Source of the DNA: Calothrix sp. PCC 7716
GTDB taxonomy: Bacteria; Cyanobacteriota; Cyanobacteriia; Cyanobacteriales; Nostocaceae
Assembly: GCF_019977735.1 (NCBI RefSeq)
Contig: NZ_AP025018.1
Span: 8,684,580-8,748,579, forward strand
Reading direction: 5' to 3'
Length of the DNA stretch: 64,000 nt
Position numbers and translations under genes: made by a program. Positions 37,014 through 47,041 of the stretch are shown piece by piece (the stretch's first letter is position 1; each line of letters starts with the position of its first letter). The notes beneath the pieces are model-generated. The model had not been told where the DNA came from. It saw only the letters and a program-made list of their open reading frames with translations, and ran no database searches.

Positions 37014-37931
37014 TTAGATTTGTTTGCATACAGTTTTAAGTGTTTGCCGCAACCAGCTATTTGCATCATCTTTGTCTGTTAATTGACTCCATATCATTGA
37101 AACAGTCCAAGGTTGTGTTTCTAGTGGCAGTTCAAAGACCTCTATATTCGCTAAATTAGAGAAATAGGCGCCAATTCGATATGGTACTGCAGCAATCATA
37201 TCGCTGGATGAAATAATTGCTGGTAGTATTAATAAATGTGGCGTGGTTAGTTGAACACGACGTTGGAGATTGTGAGTTGCTAGAATTTTATCTATTTCAC
37301 CTGTGGCATCTTGGCGAAGTGTAACTAGTACATGGGATAAATTGGTAAATGTTTCTAGAGAAATTAATTTATTATTGATGGCAGGATGCTTTTTACGAGC
37401 GATTCCAACAAAACGTTCTTGAAATAGTGGTACACAAATTGTTTGTCTAGGTGGATTAGGAAATACACCTAATGCTAATTCAATTGTACCGTGTTCTAAC
37501 ATTTCACCTATCTTATCTTTCTCGAATCCAATCATCCGAAAGTTTAGAGAAGGCGCCTTTTCGCGACAATGTTCTAATAATTTTGGTAGAATTACAAAAC
37601 TAGTATAATCGGCGCTACCAATTGCAAAATTTCTTTGTGCTGAAATAGGGTTAAAAGTTTGGCTAAATTCTATAGTATGACGAATTTGTCTAAGTGCAGC
37701 AAAAATATCTGGTGCAATTGCTACTGCTTTACTCGTTGGTTGCATTTCTCGACCGATGCGGATAAATAACTCATCGTTGAATAATATTCTTAGGCGCCCT
37801 AATGCAGCACTCATTGCTGGTTGTCCGAGATAAAGACGTTTGGCTGCTGCCGTAACGCTTCGTTGTTCAAACAACGCTTCAAAAGCAACAAGTAAATTTA
37901 AATCGATGGACGCTAAGTCAATTGATTTCAT
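37014..37931 (-). CDS. LysR-family transcriptional regulator
   Basis: The protein has an N-terminal winged helix-turn-helix (LNLLVAFEALFEQRSVTAAA, then RLYLGQPAMSAALGRLR) and a periplasmic-binding-like effector domain of about 200 residues. This is the NodD/NahR/LeuO type subgroup. ATG 37931 (MKSIDLASIDLNLL) is preferred over an upstream in-frame start at 37952. GGCGCC sites reappear in this gene, marking the right edge of the foreign island. The SMP-30/ABM/NmrA/ABM/SDR operon to the right is a plausible target but not directly divergent, since a toxin-antitoxin pair lies between. Confidence 0.85.
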   Translation of the reverse strand: MKSIDLASIDLNLLVAFEALFEQRSVTAAAKRLYLGQPAMSAALGRLRILFNDELFIRIGREMQPTSKAVAIAPDIFAALRQIRHTIEFSQTFNPISAQRNFAIGSADYTSFVILPKLLEHCREKAPSLNFRMIGFEKDKIGEMLEHGTIELALGVFPNPPRQTICVPLFQERFVGIARKKHPAINNKLISLETFTNLSHVLVTLRQDATGEIDKILATHNLQRRVQLTTPHLLILPAIISSSDMIAAVPYRIGAYFSNLANIEVFELPLETQPWTVSMIWSQLTDKDDANSWLRQTLKTVCKQI

Positions 37932-37998
37932 TGATGAGTCACATCTATACAATCAGTCTGATTCACTTACAACATTTTGCTAGAGGAATTCCAAAAGC

Positions 37999-38404
37999 TT
38001 ACTCAAAAAGTGAAATTACATTAATATTTGTTACTCGATGCATTGGCTTTGTTCTTTTTTCAGTTGTAATTAATTCGGATGCACCAACTGACAATGCCGC
38101 AGCAACATGAAGCGCATCCATAGCGGCTAAACCAAACTGAGAACCTATTTGATAAGCATGTTGGATGATGCTATTCAAATCATTTGCCCAGTAAGTAACG
38201 TCATTAAAAAATTCTTCATAAAATAGAGCTTCTTCAGTCTGCTGATTATAAAGCGCTTTGGGTAGTATCTCTAATTTTACAAACTCGCTGGAAGCAAATA
38301 GTCGTTCAGAATCTTGTAAAGTTTGAAGAGCTTTTTCGGCAAGCCGACCTACACCATCTGTAGCGCTAATTAACACCCCTGAATCAATAGTAAGTTATTA
38401 TCAT
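37999..38404 (-). pseudogene. PIN-domain toxin with one-base N-terminal frameshift
   Basis: Downstream of position 38388 the frame encodes IDSGVLISATDG, an acidic EFVKLEIL segment and MDALHVAAAL, the typical conserved regions of a VapC-like PIN ribonuclease. The expected start, ATG 38404, gives MIITY and then needs one base removed (near 38389) to enter IDSG. This start is 2 bp after the antitoxin stop, as expected in a toxin-antitoxin operon. Without the shift, translation could only begin at GTG 38376, omitting the first catalytic Asp. It is either a decayed toxin, a sequencing error or a frameshift site. Confidence 0.7.
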
Positions 38405-38406
38405 CT

Positions 38407-38646
38407 TTATTCTCTACCTTGTATGCCTCCTCTGCGGCTAGCAAGTTCTTTTTCTATTCCATCCTCATCTAGTAATGTTTTACCTGAAGCAACAATTCTA
38501 GAGCGAATTTCCCTTAAACGTTCTCCTAAAGGGGGTTTACTCGGAGAAATTTTTGAATACAGAAATTCTACAAAATCTTCCACTTGTTCTTGTTTATCTT
38601 TTGGAAGAGAACGCCATTTTGTCAATAAATTTTGCTCTGGACTCAT
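38407..38646 (-). CDS. Antitoxin of the PIN toxin pair (DUF2281-like)
   Basis: This 79-residue protein (from ATG 38646) has helical LTKWRSLPKDKQEQVEDFVEFL followed by a charged tail (GERLREIRSRIVASG, ELASRRGG), the pattern of DUF2281/VapB-like antitoxins. ATG 38646 is chosen because AGGAGG lies 6 nt upstream; a TTG six bases earlier abuts the Shine-Dalgarno. It is followed by the PIN gene after 2 bp. The antitoxin frame appears intact, unlike that of its toxin. Confidence 0.75.
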   Translation of the reverse strand: MSPEQNLLTKWRSLPKDKQEQVEDFVEFLYSKISPSKPPLGERLREIRSRIVASGKTLLDEDGIEKELASRRGGIQGRE

Positions 38647-38864
38647 TAGCAACCTCCTACAATTGTAATAGTTTATATGTATTATTGTATCTATTGTGCT
38701 TTTATTTTACTAAGCTACAGTCATCTTAACAGGCACCTCGCCAATTAATTTCATTGATGAAAACTATCTTTACAATCGATTTGATTAATGTGTTACATCT
38801 TGATAAGTTTATAGGTAGAGACGGATTAATCGCGTCTTTACTTAGCCATGAAGCAGGAGTTTCG

Positions 38865-39791
38865 ATGTCTACCTCACCAGAATTACCACCAATATTTGCA
38901 GAAACGCCAGTTATGGAGGTTCCAGCACGTCGAGTTGCTGAGTTTCCAGTTAATACTTTTTTGGAAAGCATTGCTGTTGGAAAAGATAACACTTTGTTTG
39001 TTAGTAGTCATTATGATGGTAAAGTGTTTCGGATTGGTGCAGATGGTGTAGCTGTTTTACATGCAGCAATTGCTGGAAAAGCAACTGGGCTAGCTGTTAA
39101 AGAAGATGGTAGTTTATTGCTTAGTGCTTGGGACGACCAAGATGTTCCCACTGTGTTTATAATTTCTCCACAAGGAGAAGCGCAGGTGTTAGTGACGCTG
39201 CCTGATGCAATTTTTTTAAATGGACTTACTTATCTTAAAGATGATGTTTATTTAATTGCTGACTCTTATCGCGGCGCCATTTGGAAATTGAATGTTACTT
39301 CTAAAACAGTGGAGATTTGGTTGGAACATCCGATGTTGGCACGAAGCTCTTCTGGGAGTGTCTTTCCAGCAGTAAATGGGTTAAAGATTTATGATGATGT
39401 TTTATACGCTTCTGTTACTGAAAAGATGCAATTGGTGAAGATTCCATTGCAATCTAATGGTCAACCTGGCGAACCAGAGATATTTCTGCAAAATATTAAT
39501 CTTGATGATTTTGCTTTTGATATTGATGGTAATCTTTATGGTACTACTCATGTGTACAATAGCGTTGTAAAAATTACGCAAAGTGGCAGTATTACTACTA
39601 TCGCTCAAGCTGAACAAGGCATGATTGGTACTACTGCTTTAGCTTTTGGTCGAATTGAGGGCGAGCAAACAAAGGTATATGTTGTCACTAATGGTGGTAT
39701 GTCATTGCCACCTACTACTGGAATTGAAAGTGGAAAAGTTGTATGTCTTGATGTCTCTTCCGTTGGTTTACCTTTGAAACTGCAACCATAG
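38865..39791 (+). CDS. SMP-30/gluconolactonase-like beta-propeller protein
   Basis: This protein of about 308 residues has six-bladed propeller features: FLESIAVGKDNTLFVSSHYDGKV, GLAVKEDGSLLLSAW, FLNGLTYLKDDVYLIADSY, VNGLKIYDDVLYASV and FAFDIDGNLYGTTH. They match SMP-30/gluconolactonase/strictosidine synthase-like proteins, which bind a divalent metal and hydrolyse lactones or act on small metabolites. ATG 38865 with AGGAG 5 nt upstream is better than the longer in-frame start at 38754. It is the first gene of a tightly packed five-gene operon with oxidoreductases and ABM proteins. Confidence 0.75.
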   Translation: MSTSPELPPIFAETPVMEVPARRVAEFPVNTFLESIAVGKDNTLFVSSHYDGKVFRIGADGVAVLHAAIAGKATGLAVKEDGSLLLSAWDDQDVPTVFIISPQGEAQVLVTLPDAIFLNGLTYLKDDVYLIADSYRGAIWKLNVTSKTVEIWLEHPMLARSSSGSVFPAVNGLKIYDDVLYASVTEKMQLVKIPLQSNGQPGEPEIFLQNINLDDFAFDIDGNLYGTTHVYNSVVKITQSGSITTIAQAEQGMIGTTALAFGRIEGEQTKVYVVTNGGMSLPPTTGIESGKVVCLDVSSVGLPLKLQP

Positions 39792-39799
39792 ATGGCGCC

Positions 39800-40372
39800 A
39801 TGATTTCAAATTCTAACGACCCACCAACAACTATTGATGTAATTCAGGAGGTAAAACCAGGTTGTGAAGAAGCTTTTGAAGAAGTTTTATTAGGATTAAT
39901 AGAAGCTGCCAAAACTTTTGATGGACATTTAGGAGTGAATGTTTTTCGTCCTACAGATTCTACACATCCTGAATATAGGATTGTTTTTAAGTTTAACCAT
40001 TTGAGTAGCTTGCGTCGGTGGGAAAATTCTGTAATTCGTAAAACTTGGTTGCAGCGAGCAGAAAAATTGACGCTTGGTTCACGCAAGATGCAAGTTCTGA
40101 CTGGTTTGGAAACTTGGTTTACCTTACCTAATCGAAGCGCGATTGTGCCGCCACCTCGTTATAAGATGTTACTTATCACGTGTATAGCGGCATTTCCAAC
40201 GCTTAATCTAATTAATTTTATTCTGCAACCATTGTTAATTATTCTTCATCCACTACTTCGCAGTTTGATTGCAACAATTGTGTTGTTATCTCTAATGACT
40301 TATGTGGTAATGCCACGCATGACTAAATTATTTGCAGGATGGTTATATCCAATATCTAAAGGAAAATTATGA
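39800..40372 (+). CDS. ABM-domain protein with C-terminal membrane anchor
   Basis: Residues 10-105 form an antibiotic biosynthesis monooxygenase (ABM) ferredoxin-like fold: DVIQEVKPGCEEAFEEVLLG..., then FDGHLGVNVFRP, YRIVFKFNHLSSLRRWENS. Two hydrophobic helices (MLLITCIAAFPTLNLINFIL, then IATIVLLSLMTYVVMP) follow. Such anchored ABM proteins are found in several bacteria and their substrate is unknown. The gene begins 9 bp after the SMP-30-like gene, and its stop overlaps the next start (ATGA), so they are translationally coupled. Confidence 0.8.
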   Translation: MISNSNDPPTTIDVIQEVKPGCEEAFEEVLLGLIEAAKTFDGHLGVNVFRPTDSTHPEYRIVFKFNHLSSLRRWENSVIRKTWLQRAEKLTLGSRKMQVLTGLETWFTLPNRSAIVPPPRYKMLLITCIAAFPTLNLINFILQPLLIILHPLLRSLIATIVLLSLMTYVVMPRMTKLFAGWLYPISKGKL

Positions 40373-41226
40373 CGATTCTTATTACTGGCGGCACTGGGAA
40401 TATTGGTGGTGAGCTTATTCAACATTTACTTGGTAAGAATGTTCCTATTCGTGGATTAGTTCGGAACTTGAAGAAAGGCGCCAAATTATCAGAACAGGGT
40501 GTAGAGCTTGCTCAAGGAGATTTTTCACAACCTGAAAGCCTTGATATTGCATTACATGGTATTGAAAAAGCGTTTCTTGTATCTTCTAATTTACCAAATC
40601 AAGTTGAAATAGAATGCAATTTTATTGAAGCGGCGAAACGTACAGGAGTAAAGCACATTGTCAAGCTTTCTGTTATGGGCGCCGGAGAGTTGCCTAGTAC
40701 ATTTCAAAAATGGCATCGTGAAATTGAAGTGCAGTTAGAACAGTCAGGTATTGCATGGACACATCTTCAACCGAATATGTTGATGCAAAATATCCGATGG
40801 TTTACAGAGACTATTGCTCAAAACGGCGCCTTTTATAATTGTGTTGGTGATGCTAAAATTTCTCATGTTGACGCTCGTGATGTTGCGGCAGTTGCTGCGG
40901 TTTGCTTAACTGAAGTAGGACATGAAAACATTAGCTATGTTTTGACTGGCGATAAAGCAATTACATTTAACGAAGTTGCTGATATTTTGGGTAAAGCGTT
41001 AGGTCGGTCTGTAAACTACGTTGACCTTCCACCCGCAGATTTGAAAGCAGCACGACTTGCCAATGGCGAACCAGAATGGTATCTGGATGCTGAATTAGAA
41101 TTATGTGCTTGCTGGAAACAAGGTGCAGGCAGTGTTGTAAACGATACTATTGCTCAAATTACCAACAAAAAAACAACTTCCTATGAGGAGTTTGCTCAAT
41201 ATTATACTCAAACTATTTTAAATTAG
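40369..41226 (+). CDS. NmrA-like NAD(P)-binding protein
   Basis: This 285-residue atypical short-chain dehydrogenase has the nucleotide-binding motif TGGTGNIGGELI, the segment GVKHIVKLSVMGAG and the typical THLQPNMLMQN. It resembles NmrA/QOR2-type NAD(P)H-quinone oxidoreductases or redox sensors. The catalytic Tyr-x3-Lys is absent, as usual in NmrA-like proteins. It overlaps the upstream ABM gene by 4 bp and precedes a second ABM gene after 9 bp. Confidence 0.83.
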   Translation: MTILITGGTGNIGGELIQHLLGKNVPIRGLVRNLKKGAKLSEQGVELAQGDFSQPESLDIALHGIEKAFLVSSNLPNQVEIECNFIEAAKRTGVKHIVKLSVMGAGELPSTFQKWHREIEVQLEQSGIAWTHLQPNMLMQNIRWFTETIAQNGAFYNCVGDAKISHVDARDVAAVAAVCLTEVGHENISYVLTGDKAITFNEVADILGKALGRSVNYVDLPPADLKAARLANGEPEWYLDAELELCACWKQGAGSVVNDTIAQITNKKTTSYEEFAQYYTQTILN

Positions 41227-41235
41227 GAGTTATCT

Positions 41236-41541
41236 ATGATTGTTGAATATATCCGTTACAATTTACCATCTGGTTTAAACGCTCAATTTGAAGCCGACTA
41301 TGCTAAAGCTGCTGAATTTCTCAAAGCATCTTCGGTTTGTTTAGGTTATGATTTGACGCATTGCGAGGAAGAACCTCAACGTTATATTCTGCGAATTATT
41401 TGGACTTCGACAGAGGAACATCTCACAGTATTTCGTAATAGTGAAGAATTTAAAGGTTTCTTTGCTCTCGTTCAACCTTATATTCCACAGATAGAAGAAA
41501 TGCAGCATTACAACCAAACTTCAATTGCTTTTGTAAAATAA
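41236..41541 (+). CDS. ABM-family putative quinol monooxygenase
   Basis: This 101-residue single-domain protein of ABM/YgiN type has MIVEYIRYNLPSG, a central Cys-containing LGYDLTHCEEEPQRYILRIIWTS and FKGFFALVQPYIPQI. Members form dimeric ferredoxin-like barrels and oxygenate quinols or aromatic metabolites without cofactors. AGGAG precedes the ATG. Its place between NmrA-like and SDR genes fits a small catabolic or detoxification operon for a quinone-like compound. Confidence 0.82.
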   Translation: MIVEYIRYNLPSGLNAQFEADYAKAAEFLKASSVCLGYDLTHCEEEPQRYILRIIWTSTEEHLTVFRNSEEFKGFFALVQPYIPQIEEMQHYNQTSIAFVK

Positions 41542-41557
41542 AATAGGTAAAAATCAA

Positions 41558-42217
41558 ATGAAACCACTTTGCATTATTGTTGGATTTGGAACAGGTGTAG
41601 GTTTGGGTGTTGCGCGCGCATTTGGTCAAGCGGGTTTTCAATTAGGATTAATTGCTCGAAATATTTCTAAATATACTGGCACCTTACAATCTCTAGAAGA
41701 AGCAGGTATTGACGCAACTTTTGAAACTGCTGATGTAAGTAATGAAAAGTCACTTACAAATGCTATCACTAAACTTCAACAATCTCAAAAAGTAGAAGTA
41801 TTAATTTACAATGTTGTATCTCCAACATATGGTAAACCTACTAGTTTAGACGCTGAACAAGTAGTGCAAGATTTTCGTGCTAATGTTGTAGGCGCCTTGG
41901 TTGCAGTAAAAGCTGTTGTACCAAATATGATTTCTCAAGGGCACGGTAGCATTTTGTTTACAGGTGGTGGTTGGGCACATTATCCTTGGGATGAAGCTGC
42001 TTCTATTAGTATTGGTAAAGCAGGGTTACGTAGTTTAGCATTTACCCTTGCACAAGAACTTGGCAATACTAATGTTCGTATTGGTATGATCAGTATTATG
42101 GGTCAAGTTGCTCCTGATACTCCATTTGACCCTGATAAAATTGGTGGTGCCTTTTTAGCAATGCATCGTCAGTCAAAAGATGAATATCAAACAGAGATGT
42201 TGTTTAAAGGAGGTTGA
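41558..42217 (+). CDS. Short-chain dehydrogenase-like protein lacking the catalytic tyrosine
   Basis: This 219-residue SDR-fold protein has a nucleotide-binding GFGTGVGLGVA, TADVSNEKSL, the NNAG-equivalent YNVVSPTYGKP and SILFTGGGWAHYPW. The active-site lysine is in ISIGKAGLRSLAF, but the residue four before it is Ile rather than Tyr, so ordinary SDR catalysis is doubtful. It is the last gene of the operon, 16 bp after the ABM gene. It may act as a binding protein or use a different acid. Confidence 0.78.
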   Translation: MKPLCIIVGFGTGVGLGVARAFGQAGFQLGLIARNISKYTGTLQSLEEAGIDATFETADVSNEKSLTNAITKLQQSQKVEVLIYNVVSPTYGKPTSLDAEQVVQDFRANVVGALVAVKAVVPNMISQGHGSILFTGGGWAHYPWDEAASISIGKAGLRSLAFTLAQELGNTNVRIGMISIMGQVAPDTPFDPDKIGGAFLAMHRQSKDEYQTEMLFKGG

Positions 42218-42248
42218 TACTTTTTATTTATCGTAAATATACTAAATT

Positions 42249-42274
42249 TGGAACGGGCAAGGATGCCCATTCCA
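42249..42274. repeat. Dispersed palindrome, copy 3 (possible terminator)
   Basis: TGGAACGGGCA-AGGA-TGCCCATTCCA is an 11-bp stem with one imperfect pair, followed by CAAG. It has the same core as 8.15, 9.55 and 46.17 kb, and lies between the convergent SDR and pgm genes. Confidence 0.7.
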
Positions 42275-42309
42275 CAAGATGGTTAATTCAATTTTGGAAG
42301 TCTCTTTGG

Positions 42310-44587
<2,278 letters not shown>

Positions 44588-45298
44588 ATGAGTCAATCAA
44601 TACTACCCATTGGAGAAATGTTTGGTATGCAGAAAATAGCTTTCTTATTTCCAGAACAAGAAGTATTTTTTCGACAATTGTTAGACTGTAATGAAAGGTT
44701 GAAACAAGAAGTTGAATATTATAAAAAGCAATTAATGTTGGCAAAAAAGGCTGAAGCTGATATTCTACAAAAGAATGTAGAACTACAACAAATTTCGATG
44801 CTTGATGGGTTAACTCAAATTACTAATCGTCGTCATTTTGATGAATGTTTACATTGTGAATGGCAGCGAATGATGAAAATAGGTAGACCCCTCTCACTAA
44901 TATTATGCGATGTGGATTATTTCAAACTTTATAATGATAATTATGGGCATCAAATGGGTGATTTATGTCTTAAGCGTGTAGCCAAAGCAATAAGTGATAT
45001 GGTAGAGCGCGCTGGAGATGTAGTTGCTCGCTATGGTGGTGAAGAATTTATAATTTTATTACCTAATACTTGTGCAGATGAAGCAATGATTTATGCTGAA
45101 AAAGTACGAATGGCTATTCAACAGTTGGAATTACCTCATATGGTTTCGGATGTTAGTCAGTTTGTAACATTGAGTATAGGTGTAGCTAGCTTAGTTCCAA
45201 ACAAAAACCTGTCTCCAGAAAGTTTAATTGCTGCGGCAGATAAAGCGTTGTATAAAGCTAAATATTTGGGACGTAATTGTGTATATAAAGTTTGTTGA
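44588..45298 (+). CDS. Diguanylate cyclase (GGDEF domain)
   Basis: This 236-residue protein consists of about 70 residues with a coiled coil (QLLDCNERLKQEVEYYKKQL) and a full GGDEF domain. The signature is RYGGEEF, with LCDVDYFKLYNDNYGHQMGD, and the product-inhibition I-site RAGD five residues before GGEEF. It should therefore make cyclic di-GMP with feedback inhibition. No receiver, GAF or PAS domain is attached; the coiled coil may dimerise it or connect to a partner. It is monocistronic. Confidence 0.92.
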   Translation: MSQSILPIGEMFGMQKIAFLFPEQEVFFRQLLDCNERLKQEVEYYKKQLMLAKKAEADILQKNVELQQISMLDGLTQITNRRHFDECLHCEWQRMMKIGRPLSLILCDVDYFKLYNDNYGHQMGDLCLKRVAKAISDMVERAGDVVARYGGEEFIILLPNTCADEAMIYAEKVRMAIQQLELPHMVSDVSQFVTLSIGVASLVPNKNLSPESLIAAADKALYKAKYLGRNCVYKVC

Positions 45299-45424
45299 TT
45301 TTGCTGTATACTTAGCTAAGTTATTGGTTATCACTACAGAGACACAGAGAAAGGAGTAGGAGAAATTTGCAATTGGCGCCTACCCTAGGTTCAGGAAATC
45401 TTTATTGAGGTTAGTATATTTATA

Positions 45425-45649
45425 TTATTTATTTCTCTCTGCTGTTTCTAACCACCTTTTAGCCATTTCAATTGGAATACCCAATGGTGGGCAAAGGATT
45501 TTAATTAATTCAATTCCCCCAGCTAGAATAATATCTCTAACACGAGTATTAGTTTTTACTTCATCATTAAATTTATTTACAAATACTTGCTTTTCATAAT
45601 CATTAGCTGTTGGATAACTTGTTTGCAATTGTGCTAATAAATCTTGAAT
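45425..45649 (-). pseudogene. C-terminal fragment of an effector-type cyanobacterial protein
   Basis: The frame reads IQDLLAQLQTSYPTANDYEK and, further on, GGIELIKILCPPLGIPIEMA, then stops. It resembles a C-terminal module found at the end of larger cyanobacterial proteins (for example behind pentapeptide repeats), with IQDLLxQLxxxYP at its start. A stop codon immediately precedes it and no ribosome-binding site is present, so the N-terminal part has been lost. The match is from memory. Confidence 0.5.
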
Positions 45650-45739
45650 TTATTTTGGTGCTACTAGTATATTGTATAACTTTAATTTCTAAGTAGCTTA
45701 TAAATGTACTGAATATAAATCAAAAAAATTATGTGTATT

Positions 45740-46153
45740 ATGTTAAAGCAATCTATTGTATTTACTATACTAGCTACTACTTTTTTTTCTCCTGTCGCAA
45801 CTGCTCAAAGTTCTGGTCGTTCTGGTTATAGGGTGGTGGATGTAAAAAACTTTGTTGCTCAAAATCAGATTTTGAACTCAAATCCGAATCAAGTTGCGGT
45901 TAAATTATTTGCTGATGCTGAAGAAGCAGAGGGAAGAAAATCAGAAAATGTTGAAGTTAAGTACCCAACGCGCGATACAGCAGTAGTTGTGATGACTAAG
46001 GAAGGTTTGGCTGATGATTCTGTTGCTGCTATACGACGAAGGGTGGAAATGCAACGCAGTCAGAATAAATGGCGGGTTGTTTGGGTTGGGGAGCAAAATA
46101 AGTGTGCAAGAGGACGAGGAAGTCAAGTTTGGAGTGGTGAGCTTTGTTCTTGA
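45740..46153 (+). CDS. Small secreted protein, unknown function
   Basis: A signal peptide (MLKQSIVFTILATTFFSPVATA) is followed by about 115 residues with a central VAVKLFADAEEAEGRKSE segment. The C-terminus WRVVWVGEQNKCARGRGSQVW...LCS has two cysteines that may pair. The WVGEQ.KC..GRG...W pattern recurs in cyanobacterial secreted proteins as I remember them, with no known role. ATG 45740 is taken as the start rather than the GTG/ATG nine bases earlier. It is convergent with the MinD-like gene across a palindrome. Confidence 0.65.
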   Translation: MLKQSIVFTILATTFFSPVATAQSSGRSGYRVVDVKNFVAQNQILNSNPNQVAVKLFADAEEAEGRKSENVEVKYPTRDTAVVVMTKEGLADDSVAAIRRRVEMQRSQNKWRVVWVGEQNKCARGRGSQVWSGELCS

Positions 46154-46161
46154 TATTAATT

Positions 46162-46179
46162 ACGGGCAAGGATGCCCGT
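46162..46179. repeat. Dispersed palindrome, copy 4 (possible terminator)
   Basis: ACGGGCA-AGGA-TGCCCGT is a perfect 7-bp stem followed by TCCACAAGAG, the same core and flank as the copies at 8.15, 9.55 and 42.26 kb. It lies between convergent genes. Confidence 0.7.
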
Positions 46180-46206
46180 TCCACAAGAGTTTAGAGATTT
46201 TTGCAC

Positions 46207-47025
46207 TTAATAGCGCGCTTCTTTATAAAGTTTTGTGGCAGGTTGTTTATCAGTTAATTGTTTGGCTATTGTACTTACGGTTTGTGTCCAAGCATGTTCT
46301 GGGTAGCGCAGTGAAAAGATATCACTGCTTGCTAGTTGGAACATTTCATCACATACTGGTAAAATACCGGCAACGGTGGCATTGTAGTTTTTTTGTACTT
46401 GATTTCGCAGTGCTTCTTGGTTGATGCTTGGTAATACTTTATTTACGACTAAAAGCATTTTTGGAACTTCTAGTTTGCGTGCGACATCTATAGTTACTGC
46501 GGTTCCTTGATAGTCTTGTTTGTCGGGACGCAAGATGACTATTAGTATATCGGAGATAATTACTGAGAGCAGGGTTTCTTCGTTTATTCCTGGGTGGGTG
46601 TCTATAAATAAGTAATCTAGTTTAAGTTGTTGTGTAAGATGACGAAACCCATCGTTAAGTAAACGTGCGTCGTATCCTTCACGTAAAATTTTGGATATTT
46701 CGTTGGTTTTAATACTTGATGGAATTAAATATATTTTGCCTTTATTATTACTGAACCAGCCACTTTTTTGTCGAGTGGTAAAAACTGAGCTAACGTCGTA
46801 GGTAGCTGCATCGAGTTTACATTTCCCCCACAAGTAATCATTGAGAGTGTATTTAATTTGGGTATCATCTAAGCCAAAGGGAACATGAATACCTGGAGAT
46901 TGAATGTCTGTATCTACTATACCAACACGGTACCCAGACCGCGCAATCATTGTTGCTAAGTTAGCAGTAATGTTTGATTTCCCTGTACCACCACGGAAAG
47001 AATGAATTGATATAATTTTAGTCAT
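46207..47025 (-). CDS. MinD/ParA-like P-loop ATPase
   Basis: This protein of about 272 residues has a deviant Walker A motif FRGGTGKSN, a switch I D-x-D (IVDTDIQSPG) and the switch II/Walker B YLFIDTHPGINEETL. These proteins dimerise with ATP on membranes or DNA and position cargo. ATG 47025 is chosen because AGGAG lies 9 nt upstream; the longer in-frame version would overlap the upstream gene. It is the third gene of an operon with a universal stress protein and a heme-c sensor. There is no MinC/MinE-like or ParB partner nearby. Confidence 0.87.
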   Translation of the reverse strand: MTKIISIHSFRGGTGKSNITANLATMIARSGYRVGIVDTDIQSPGIHVPFGLDDTQIKYTLNDYLWGKCKLDAATYDVSSVFTTRQKSGWFSNNKGKIYLIPSSIKTNEISKILREGYDARLLNDGFRHLTQQLKLDYLFIDTHPGINEETLLSVIISDILIVILRPDKQDYQGTAVTIDVARKLEVPKMLLVVNKVLPSINQEALRNQVQKNYNATVAGILPVCDEMFQLASSDIFSLRYPEHAWTQTVSTIAKQLTDKQPATKLYKEARY

Positions 47026-47041
47026 TGTCTTGAGTCTCCTG

